Notes under the pieces: generated by a model | Seen by the model: only the letters and a program-made list of their open reading frames with translations | Database searches by the model: none | What the model was told of the DNA's origin: nothing | In this document: positions 55,401-64,000 of the stretch, piece by piece | Layout: each line of letters starts with the position of its first letter | Position numbering within the stretch: the first letter of the stretch is position 1 | Translations under genes and position numbers: made by a program | DNA from: Branchiostoma floridae | Lineage: Eukaryota; Chordata; Leptocardii; Amphioxiformes; Branchiostomatidae | Direction: 5' to 3' | DNA: 64,000 nucleotides | Assembly: GCF_000003815.2 (NCBI RefSeq) | Contig: NC_049983.1 | Coordinates: 28,090,597 to 28,154,596 of the forward strand

Positions 55401-58400
55401 AACACCTGATGGGCCGACCGACACGAAATTCAGCAGTCCGTCAGTTTGTTGCCATCCAACTGTGGAGAAAATGGATCCTCGGAATTATGTCATGGCCTAC
55501 CAACAGGTATCAAACAGAAACGTAATTTTCCCATGCAGGTAAGCTGGTCTCCAATATCATTATGATTAATACCATACATGACTTAGTTTCTCAAGTAGTC
55601 ACAAACGAGGATCGCATGTACAGAGTGCAATCAACATGGAATGTACCGTAAAGAAGACAGTTAAGTCATTGACATTAAATCCATTGATGATTTTCTTCAC
55701 CCAAGTTTACTCAAGTTTAGGATTTTACGTCTTACAAAAAGCAGTTACACAAGCGACTGGATATGAATGTAATTGGACTCAGTCAGATGCTTCAGGCAGA
55801 ATCCACTTTCTTTCGTTAATGACACCATATCCAAATGTATTAAATAGCAAATCCAAATTTCCGTCAACACCAGTATGTGTTATTGAAACGGAGAATGTTA
55901 AGAATCGTTTAGAGATCAACATTTCTCAAGGCTTGTCGGCGTCCAAACTTAATGACTAGTGTTGACAACTTTTGTAAAGTTTTTAGAACTTTGATGTTTC
56001 ATTACGCGTAAATTGTCATTTGAAATCTTGACACTTTGGGCGGAAATGTAACGCTGTACCTCACATGACAGTTTAATAGTCGGTAGATTTTTCTGTTTAT
56101 TCAACCAGACTCTCAACATAGGTACATATAGCTAGAAGTTGTAAGTATTGATGAAGTATCGAGTGAAATAAAGCTTTATAATATCCTTGAATAGTTTGAA
56201 GTGAAGGTGCCGAGTTCCGAATAAGATATTTGGACGACACAGTACGCCAAACTAGGGTCTGGAGTGACTGGCATTCAGTGCTAACTCAGGTGACAGTAAT
56301 TGCCCTAGTACCGTAGGTTTTGAACCACTCACACCGGAAGAATCCCTATTCTGGCTCTCCTCAAACACGGAGCCTCCATTTAACGTCCTATAGGCCTATT
56401 CAAACGACGGCCCTAACCGCTGAGGTAACGTAAGTTCATTTTCACCTGCGTGATCTGAGGAAAGTGCCTTTCCCAAGGGTACAAGATTGGTGACACGTCA
56501 ACGGATTCGAACAGAGAACCTTTGGGTTATGAATGGAACACCCTGCCGATTGCGCCACAAGACCCTCAATGATACTATACTCAAAGGGCTGTCCATATTT
56601 CTTTAGCAGGAACAGAACATGTAAGTGTTTTCCGAAGCCAAAGAACTACTTAGAACCCGACAGGTTCCTGTCTCCAAAGAAACTACTGATCCCGTGACTC
56701 GGGAAGTTACTCCGTCCAATCCATCTACTATTACACACAAGAGGGGAGGTGACAACGACTATGTCAACCGGACTGGCCCCATTTCCGGTACCCTGACTCT
56801 AGGCCTGATCAAATAAATACATCGGTGGGCAGGTTGGCACCGGACGGTCAACTAGTCGTCCACGGAAATTCCGTCATTACGTAGGCTGGAAGAGAGATGG
56901 CACACCTGACATGCGCTAAGGTGGTCCCGGGCCACCAGTGCGTGCCACCTACCCTTACCGAAATACTCTTCAATACTTCGGAACTGCTACAAAATTATTA
57001 AGACAATTTTAGGGGCAACTCAACCTACATCTCTTATTACTGACACACCTTTAAGCGACTTAGTCTCACAGTGCCCCACAGGAGGCTAACGGGAGTGTGG
57101 TTTGGTCACATATAGAGAAGCTTTATTGACAAAATACACAGTGACTTTCGTATGGTCGACTATAAACTACAAAGAAGACTTTATATGCAAATGAGACTGA
57201 TATTTGCATAATATAGTATACTAGTATGCAATATGGGACAAAACCAAGCTCCCTGTCAAGCCTTGGTCACAACCGACCGTACGTGCAACTGCGTGCTGTC
57301 AACGTGCAAAAACGTGGGCAAATTTTGGGATCCATAAGTGGTAAGTACCGCCTCCGTACGAAATCGTACTGAATCCAACGGATGTGGGAGCAGGCAAACA
57401 CGGCGAAGCATTTTAAGTGCATAAAGAACTTTCTCTGCGTTCGAACCGCGGATTCACCCCCTCCCCCCTTCGCGCACGAGCCAGTACTAGTACGCCCTGT
57501 AAAGCCAACCTTACAACAAGTGAGGAAGGAAACCGTTCGTAAGCAGCACGTGTAACTACGGCTTGCATTCGGTAACGTAGCAATCGCACAGAGATCGTAC
57601 GTTGTAATTACGTACAACTCACTTACCAAGTTGCGCAACGAACGCCACTCAACCGCTCACGGCCAGTTGTGGCGTGTAGACCACGCACTGACACCTTGCG
57701 CAACCGTGCTAGTGACGTGCGTTGAAACGTACTCCCCCTGCTCTTGCCATTCCTTCCCCACGTTATCAGAAAAACGTGGCGTATATGGCCTAAAAAAAAC
57801 GTACGGCGGGTTGTGACCAAGGTGTAGAGGGGGCCGGTGTCACAGCGATCCAACCCCCCCCCCCCACAACCCGGAGGGGCGAGATCACTAGCGTTTTCGC
57901 CCGCCTTTCACGCTCGTACCCAGCTCCGTGAAGAAGTCATAGGTTTAGATTGTGGGCTCAACCAATACACAAATAAAACTATTTGAAATCCACATTTGTC
58001 ATTTTGTTTTGTTTTGTGTTTGTCTCAATTACCTTAGCAAATCGTAAGTTGTGTGACCATTGTGTGCATCTCTATACAACGTGAGACTGTACCCTAATTA
58101 GCTAGTATTTTCTACAGTTACCGAGGCGAAAACAGGACGAAAGTTGACTATTTCGGGACTAAAATGTTGCCACAATGGTGATACGTTATATCAAAGGGAA
58201 CTTTAAAATGTACCTAATTTGATGGCGCTGCGAGGGTGTTAAGATTACCCTTCCAGATTGCCGAGAGGGGAGTTATGTTACGGAAGCCATAACCCAAAAT
58301 AGCCTGGCAGGCGTCGGGGGTCTTACGGGGTCCCACCCTAAAGTGCCAAAAATCAGCCCCTAACATACCCGGCCGGGCCCCTTTGTGGAAATGTGACGTT

Positions 58401-61400
58401 AGCATTACAGAGGGATATGTCCCTGCCGAAGTCTCAACCATCGTCTGTGGATAAGTTACGCCCAGTTTCTCTCACATCCCAGCTGGCAAAAGTGGCCAAG
58501 TCGTTCGTGTGCAAGTGGTTGCTGAATGACATCACACCCTCACTAGACCCTCAACAGTTTGGGGGCCTTAAGGGGCGCTCCACTACTCACTACCTGGTCA
58601 GCCTGGTCGATTACCTAAGCAAAGGATCGGACAAGCCTGGAAATATCTCAACTCTGATGATGACTGATTTTTCGGCATTCGATCGTATTGATCACACCAT
58701 TTGCCATATGTAAACTGATCAAACTTGAAACAAGAGCATGCCTTGTTACATGGATATGTGACTTTTTGTCTGCACGCCGCCAAAGCGTACGTTACAGCGG
58801 TGAACTTTCCGAATGGGAGACACTGACATGCTCCGTTCCTCAAGGTACCCTGTTAGAACCAGTTATTTTCCTGGCAGTCTTCCACGACGCGGTCAGCGAC
58901 CTACCCCCCAAGGTGTTGGAATGGATTGACGATTTGTCATTGGCCGAATCCAGACGCTTCCAGCAACCTTCCATCGTGCAACAGGAAATGGACAACTTCA
59001 ACCAATGGTCAGAACAAAACCACATGCTTTTAAACGCGGACAAATGCAAGGTCATAATCTTCTGTTTCATGATGAGCCCTCCCCCACCACTGGTTCTCAC
59101 CATCAATGGTAAAGAACTTGAGATTGTGTCAGTTGCGCGTCTCCTGGGAGTACTTCTACAGGCTGACTTGAAATGGGAGGCTAACGGTATATACGCTTTC
59201 ATAAGCAAATAGCCGTCTCTTTCTGATAAGGAAATTGCAGGCCAGTGGTGGAATACTGTGTTCCTGTATTGAATCCTGGACTGACAAGTATGCTGGTTGC
59301 AAGGTTGGGGCGTGTTCAGAAGAGGGCGCTGGTCACTAAAAGACCGACGAGAGGACCTATGCCTGAAGTTTGCTGGCAAACTCAGCCCTGAACTCCTCCC
59401 ACCCACAGTAGGGGAACTCCATGGCAGAAACACTAGGAACTCTAATAAGCTCAAAACTGTAAAGTGCAGAACGAATTGATACAAAAATCCCCCAATGCCA
59501 TATTTAGTCTGCCTCCTTAACAACAGATAATTACGGTGTGAATAGTCGATTTTTAATGATGTTCCAATTAAGATCAATTGTCGTTTCTACAAAACGATTG
59601 TCTTAAAGTTAGGTTTAACTTAATTACTGCTCTCCTGCCTATAATTGTAAACGTACATTTTGAAAGCGTACTTTCATATCGATTTTTTAAAGTTCATGAT
59701 AAGTTGTGATGTATTGTTGTGCCATCGTGTATTGTACCGTATACGTAATTCAGCTTCTGGCTGCGAAGTATCACGCATTCATTCATTCATTCATTCATTC
59801 ATTCATTCATTCATTCATTCATTCATTCATTCATTCATTCATTCATTCATTCATTCATTCATTCATTCATTCATTCATTCATTCATTAACAGTAGGAGAA
59901 TGCACTTACCTGACACTCGGTCGTACATGTTGCCACTTGCCTTGTACTTTTTCTCATTTTCTGAGCACCGTTTGTATTTCAAATGACACGTTGACTCGGT
60001 GTTGTATTGGAACGACAGGCATGTTGGGTTATTACAGCATTCGTTTGCACAGAACTGAAGAGTCACATTTTCATGATTGGCAATATCCCATCCAGAACAG
60101 TCGGTTTCGGGAACGTGGGTAAACGTCAATTGTCCACATGTCTCTGGAAAACAAGAATGTGGGATCTACTGACAGCCACCATTAGATAACCTACAACATG
60201 TTGCAAGATGGGAGATTTGGGTGATTGTGTCGGAAATGCTTTTGAACACCTCAGGCAAATATCTTGACCCCTAATGTATTGATACTGTACTCAAAGGGCT
60301 GGGTATGGGAGATTTGCTGTCCGTATTTCTTTAGCAGGTGATTAGACTGTTTATATACCGGTTTGTTTTGGCAAACGAGAGAACGAACTGGTTGAACATA
60401 TACATGTTCATCTTGTATTGTATATTTATATGTCTGTGGCCACGATACCAGCCATGCTGCCTAGTGCTCACAGTGTATTGTCTTGTTACAACCTGAATAA
60501 AGAAACGAACTGGTTGGGCTCTTTGCAGTAACCAGGATCTGAACGGAAAGGGGACCCCCGTTATCATCTAAACTCAGCACAAAAAGTTTGAAATTCTAAC
60601 TTCAGTTGATCGTATTTTCGTTATTTCTGCATCAATTTCAATGTATTACATATCAATAGAAAGCTTGTGTGATTTTCTTTTCAGTGGTATCAAATTGATT
60701 ATCATTGTAAAAACATGGAACAAGCACGAGGCTTTCTTACGTGAGTGGAGTACAAAAAAAAGTGCCAAAATATCCCTGTTTCGTTTTAATACTGTATCTT
60801 CTGGTTGGTGTGGCAGCAGATGACAATGATTCAATTGATCCTTTTTTCATGTAATCTTTGGTATACAGAACATCCAAATTTATTTTTAGCACATCTGAGG
60901 AGAGTATTTCTGTAAATTTAGGCCTGCTTACGTACAGTGGGTCGCAAAAATAAAGCGCCGAAATTGCCCTACTAAAATCAAAGACTCCATTCAGTTCATT
61001 TTCTTCAGTCCGTCCTACAGGAGCAGAGAGCGGCGCCATACGACTGGGCAGCGCAAGAGGGCTCTTCTAAAAGCCCGACTGCGGCATAAGGAACCCCAGG
61101 GGAAGTGTCTGCCGTAACCCAGAACAGTCTGGCTTGCAGGGTATCCAAACATATTGCAAACCTGTGAGGTGAAATTAATTTGAATTTTGTATGACTTTGT
61201 TGGTGCATTTTGCATAGTTCTGACATGCAACGTTTTGATGAGCATGTAAGTTTGGTTGCGCCCACATGGGTGGTTTTAGCACACGGCACGTGTTTGCACC
61301 TGGTTGATTGAGTTACTACTACTTGACAAAAGGGCTCGTGACGTCTGCTGCTTTGCTGTTGTGCCCATTACACCGGACGTGAGCTCTGGCTACAGCAGTT

Positions 61401-63533
61401 TGCAGCGAGCACACTGGGTGTGCGTAGGTCGGATAACTTACGTCCGGGATGTTACTTCTGTTCTTTCGACCGGGAATGTCCGTCGATGGGATTATGACAA
61501 CATGGATTTGCTTATTCCTACATTATCTTGGATGCAGATTTATATTGATGGTGCCCTTTCCATCCTTTTTTTCATGGAGTCGAAACACTCCTAGCAGTTA
61601 AAGTGCCCTGCAGTCTTGCCACAATAGCTGTTTCAGGAACACCTAGAGTTCCACGACCTTATACCTTCGTCAAAGGATATCAACCGCTTCGAGTTAGGTA
61701 TTTCTCATTGATTATGCAAGTAAGGTCTCCATTTGCATACATTGTCTCAGTTGATCGTCGTCTCTGCCTGAAAAGTATGATTCGATCTATCTAATACTAT
61801 GAAAATCTTATCTTTTGAGAGAATACTATCTATTGCAATGCATTCTTTATTTTCCTCATTAATTATGCAAATTAGCTGTTGATTTGCATAATTGGTATTT
61901 CATTATGTGCGTCACGACCATAGCATGTCGAGAACTCGAGATATCAGAACCAGATGTTCCACTGCAGCACCGTAACAAGGCGCTAGGGGGCCCAAAATCT
62001 AATCGTTTGCAGGTCTCATTGAGACCTACCCAACATACCGAGTATCAATACAATCCATCTAAGCACTTCGAATTCTGGTTATACCGGTCTTCTACACACA
62101 TACAAACAAACACCCACTAACACTACCCAAACCTTCTATATTTACATTATGCACGGTACCCAATATCGAAACGCCAATCTAAATTTCTAAAAGAAAGCTA
62201 GAAACTTACCGAGATATTTTAGCAGTGATGATAATACAGTGCCAAGCTCTCCGTCCGCCTCTTCCATCTTGGCTGGAATATCACTTGTACGCCCCTTTAT
62301 TCGCAGAGCTGCAGCCCACACAGCATATCCGCCGCCAATGAGGCCATAGATCTGCGTCACTTTTTGTTCCATCTGGTTTGTAAACATTAACATAGATTAT
62401 TCTGATACGGAATTCAAATCATTGCGTATTTAACATTCTTCTGAGTTGGCCCATGCACCAGACACCCAGTAAAAAGTGTATACTCCCACCATAATTGGTA
62501 TGATTGATTTTCATATCATTCTACAAAAGACGATGGTGAAACATTCGAGGCGCTGAACTTCTATGCGTTTCGCAAAAAAAGTCGACCAACATATGATGAA
62601 CGTTCAGAAGTTTTTCTTAAAAGTACCTTTTTGACGCGGGAGAACGGGTCGATGCTGATGAGCTTTTCCTGATATATGTCAAACATAGATTTTCCTTCAA
62701 AGAGTACTGACATCGGATTCACCATGTCCAACAGATCGAATAATACCTGCAAAATTAAGACAAGAAATTTACCATTCTATGTACATTTGTACCTGTTATA
62801 TCGGGTTCCAATCCTTCAGGATCTGATGAATAGGATATGGCAAATTAAGTGATACGAGGAGACTTCACATGTTTGTCGATCGTTTTCTCGAAACCTGTCT
62901 ACTATTACCCCCTTCTTGTAACCAAATCTAAGACATAGCAAAGCTAATTATTTGTATATTGACCAGCACATGTCTCTTCAAATGAACATATCTTGCCTTG
63001 AAAAAAATGTTCCCATCAACTATATATGAGGTAGTAGAGATAAACAGGCAAAATACGACTTGCGCTAAAGCATTTTACCACACCGCCATCTCTTCTGCTA
63101 AAATGATAATCACATGTAAGTCAAACGCAACAGATGATTTTGTTGCAATTGAATGTCCACATACTTGCTTTACTCCGTCCGAACCGTAGCTGAGCACACT
63201 GTCTGCCCAAGCTTGACTGTCGCCGCCGGGTAGTACGTACTGACCATTGCTGATTTGCATTTTAGCCAATGTGTCAATCATATTCGTCAGCCGCATTTCT
63301 TCTTTGGCGTACTTGATGGCTTGTTCAATATACTCCTGTCCCAGCAGTAGATCGCTGACGCTTCGTGTCAACTCATCCACCTTCTTGGTCAGCTCCCGAA
63401 TCTGATCTTGTATTTCGTTCAGCTTTGCTGTTGTTTGTGCAGCCCCTGTTTCGCTGCGAATGAATCCGACTATGCCTAAGACAGTGCTGAAAACGCTTAG
63501 GCCGGTACCGAATTTTTTAGCTGACACCGCTAG
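52182..63533 (-). CDS. Mosaic coil-PAN-tectonin-SUEL lectin gene (candidate gene model)
   Basis: Ten minus-strand exons join in frame. They are coil exons 63165-63533 (phase 0-0), 62627-62746 (0-0) and 62210-62372 (0-1), then PAN 59910-60143 (1-1), tectonin C 55232-55459, 54617-54772, 54274-54504 and 53871-54014 (all 1-1), and SUEL 52761-53045 and 52182-52466 (both 1-1). The coil exon ending in G and the PAN exon starting AG ACA TGT give Glu-Thr-Cys, a natural junction. The architecture suggests a secreted or surface pattern-recognition lectin whose coil region oligomerises or contacts membrane. That is inference. The start lies right of the window. Between 52182 and tectonin set B (43567) no terminal exon was recognised. 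Confidence 0.55.
52761..53045 (-). CDS. SUEL/rhamnose-binding-lectin domain exon 1
   Basis: A 285-bp phase 1-1 exon with the same architecture: VRVCEDQTLSISCSPGQTIN, VSAMYGRPTREVCPSAT, RCQGASSCSVSASNSVFGNP and CVGTDKYLQVDYTC. It is a tandem duplicate of the neighbouring exon with several substitutions. AMYGR keeps YGR, and DPC is replaced by NPC. The upstream neighbour is tectonin set C, which ends in the same phase. Confidence 0.93.
53050..53770. other. Intron or intergenic stretch between SUEL and tectonin C
   Basis: AT-rich sequence with no exon or repeat I can name. Confidence 0.4.
53871..55459 (-). CDS. Tectonin beta-propeller module set C (six repeats, four exons)
   Basis: Exons 55232-55459 (228 bp), 54617-54772 (156), 54274-54504 (231) and 53871-54014 (144) are phase 1-1 and encode six tectonin repeats, the same 2+1+2+1 layout as sets A and B. 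Representative blades are GVWGVNRGGQIYYRTGT, NQVWGVNSADQIYRRTG, GVWGVNSNDEIFYRTGT and QVWGVNSKDQIFVRRG. It differs from set B at only scattered positions across exons and introns. Six blades close a propeller of the tachylectin-1/fish-egg-lectin type. It lies between the PAN exon and the SUEL exons and is probably part of one lectin gene. Confidence 0.88.
55745..55825 (-). other. Hammerhead-like relic upstream of set C
   Basis: The minus strand GTGTCATTAACGAAAG, then GAAGCATCTGACTG, corresponds to the core in the set B relic, with CTGACGA mutated to ATTAACGA. The shared flank tatccagtcgcttgtgtaac confirms homology. Confidence 0.45.
55830..56240. other. No gene recognised
   Basis: AT-rich sequence where B/C homology has ended; aataaagc occurs at 56168. 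Confidence 0.4.
56245..56572 (-). mobile_element. tRNA-derived SINE
   Basis: The minus strand TTGTGGCGCAATCGGCAGGG is an A-box-like tRNA head and TCTGTTCGAATCCGTTG a B box. The body matches the SINE at 39203-39572. Confidence 0.82.
56613..56816 (+). other. Open frame after a good 3' splice site, ending at AATAAA
   Basis: After tttctttagcag (56599-56610) an open frame reads FSEAKELLRTRQVPVSKETT, then REVTPSNPSTITHKRGG and GTLTLGLIK, and stops at 56816 within caaataaata. It could be a plus-strand terminal exon, but I recognise no family. The acceptor region is duplicated near 60285-60345. Confidence 0.2.
56820..58390. other. No gene recognised; CpG-rich with octamer repeat piece
   Basis: 57180-57225 has atgcaaatgagac and atttgcataat from the octamer repeat. 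57240-57800 is CpG-rich with many acgt words, and a C run lies at 57855-57866. None of the frames shows a domain. Confidence 0.35.
58393..59530 (+). mobile_element. 5'-truncated LINE, family L-B
   Basis: The plus strand reads SVDKLRPVSLTSQLAKVAKS, QQFGGLKGRSTTHYLVSLVD, MMTDFSAFDRIDH, CSVPQGTLLEPVIFLAV and the active-site block EWIDDLSLAESRRF, which keeps both Asp residues. MLLNADKCKVIIF and a C-terminal LPPTVGELHGRNTRN-SNKLKTVKCRTN follow. One Lys is missing from the usual DFSKAFD, and frame changes near 58710 and 59210 break it. A Thr-Arg-rich C-terminal end stops at about 59527. Confidence 0.8.
59776..59887. repeat. (ATTC)28 microsatellite beside a splice donor
   Basis: 112 bp of uninterrupted tetranucleotide ends 22 bp into the intron from the PAN exon donor (GTAAGT at 59904-59909). 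Its perfect purity suggests a recent, length-variable tract. Confidence 0.97.
59910..60143 (-). CDS. PAN/apple-like domain exon
   Basis: A 234-bp phase 1-1 exon (78 codons) reads ETCGQLTFTHVPETDCSGWD, then NVTLQFCANECCNNPTCLSF, QYNTESTCHLKYKRCS and YKASGNMYDRVS. The spacing C-x3-C-C-x4-C-x2-F-x-Y, followed by C-H-L-K and a final Arg-Val, resembles PAN/apple domains (C-x3-C-x5-C-x2-F-x-Y-x-C-x-L). These bind proteins or glycans. The assignment is by pattern only. It joins the coil exon 62210-62372 upstream without a frame break. Confidence 0.65.
60150..61685. other. Intron/intergenic, no exon recognised
   Basis: 60268-60345 repeats 56566-56612 (actcaaagggct, tatttctttagcagg). No further module was seen. 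Confidence 0.4.
61690..62125 (+). repeat. Octamer/CTCF-like dispersed repeat, single copy
   Basis: cattgattatgcaagtaag and attaattatgcaaattagc with gatttgcataattgg are followed by ccatagcatgtcgagaac and aaggcgctagggggccc. The order is the same as at 28.6-29.1 kb. Confidence 0.65.
62210..63533 (-). CDS. Coiled-coil N-terminal module, three exons (family uncertain)
   Basis: Exons 63165-63533 (123 codons), 62627-62746 (40) and 62210-62372 (54 plus one base) join as phases 0-0, 0-0 and 0-1. The first has a hydrophobic stretch GLSVFSTVLGIVGFI, then a heptad-rich helix KLNEIQDQIRELTKKVDELT. The second has DMVNPMSVLFEGKSMFDIYQ, and the third KVTQIYGLIGGGYAVWAAAL. A hydrophobic hairpin ahead of a long coil recalls fish rapunzel-like and other all-helical membrane-interacting proteins, but I cannot assign the family. 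The first exon starts at an acceptor (63534), so the gene's 5' end and any signal peptide lie right of the window. Confidence 0.65.
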
Positions 63534-63539
63534 CTGAAT

Positions 63540-64000
63540 TAAAAAAGGATCACACAAAGTTAAGTGCTCGTTACACCAATGACACCTAAGTAACAGTTTT
63601 TCCTGATAACATGCAGCCTTAACCCTATTCGGACGGGGTGGGGGGCTTTTGAAGTTTTCAATAAAACATTTTTTGAATGTTGCCCTTCAGAAATTGCGTG
63701 ATTCCATATTACTCCAATGGTTTTTACCTTTTATGCGGCCTGGAATTCAATTTGCAAAGCTTAGTCTTGGAACCAAAGCAGGGAATCAAGACCTTCTGAT
63801 TAGTGTTGCTATTCGAACTTTGCAAAATCTACGAAAAATCTCAAGGTAAGGTAAACGTCGATTCTCATATAACACCATAGGCCAGAATATACCCCGGGGT
63901 ATAATCTAGCTTATGCCCGGGTATAATAAAGGGTTAATGCTCCGCCCCGATGTGTATATGGTGAGATAATCCCTGGTCAGGTGCGATAACCACCGAATAA
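63540..64000. other. Intronic stretch with palindrome at right edge
   Basis: No exon was recognised. A perfect 16-bp palindrome built on TATACCCC lies at 63888-63903, with a partial echo (gcccgggtata) at 63916 on. It may be the end of an element that continues outside. Confidence 0.4.

Noticed and set aside
57840-57880. C-rich run as an i-motif/G4 regulatory element
   Set aside because: It is a single homopolymer run that lacks the four separated tracts needed.
58840-59577. 245-codon minus-strand frame
   Set aside because: It is antisense to the L-B LINE RT, which shows clear RT motifs on the plus strand.

Overview
The window looks like draft genomic DNA of a cephalochordate (amphioxus, Branchiostoma-like). 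This is an inference. It rests on intron-rich genes built from shuffled extracellular modules (calcium-binding EGF, FN3, ZP, tectonin, SUEL lectin, PAN), nearly all on phase 1-1 exons, and on dense mixed transposons (Penelope-like, Jockey-group LINEs, tRNA-derived SINEs, foldback and MITE-type elements). Four N runs (13758-13857, 18896-19711, 23071-23740, 33000-33326) mark assembly gaps.

All recognisable host coding sequence is on the minus strand. From the right edge leftwards: three coil-rich exons (63533-62210), one PAN/apple-like exon (60143-59910), six-repeat tectonin set C (55459-53871), two SUEL lectin exons (53045-52182), tectonin set B (43567-41979), tectonin set A (12671-8081), a thirteen-exon EGF array (7184-3841), an FN3 exon (3595-3329) and four ZP-domain exons (2975-230), which run off the left edge. 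Every junction I could place is phase-compatible, and I saw no initiation or termination exon between modules. The window may therefore hold two or three lectin/matrix genes, or one very large mosaic gene of about 2,070 codons. The sequence alone does not decide this.

The regions between modules are mostly mobile DNA. Set A introns carry a Penelope-like insertion with inverted arms (dated by the empty site in sets B and C) and a 2-kb foldback element holding a promoter-like CpG segment. A Jockey-group LINE with a GDSL/SGNH-esterase ORF1 sits at 14.3-17.7 kb. The 20-34 kb stretch is a mosaic of one unclassified dispersed repeat (called R1 here), an octamer-rich/CTCF-like-motif repeat, 35-bp minisatellites, CA/TG microsatellites, a triplicated Cys-rich segment and a hammerhead-ribozyme-like motif behind a TATA box. 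Two copies of a second LINE family lie at 35.8-36.7 and 48.3-51.9 kb, the latter split by a MITE. A third LINE family lies at 58.4-59.5 kb. tRNA-derived SINEs occur at 39.2, 43.9 and 56.3 kb.

The most unusual structures are two independent minisatellites in the ZP gene whose repeat unit includes the adjacent exon's own 5' splice site, the homogenised EGF exon-intron array, the hammerhead-like motif and its relics in the tectonin introns, and the promoter-bearing foldback and MITE elements.
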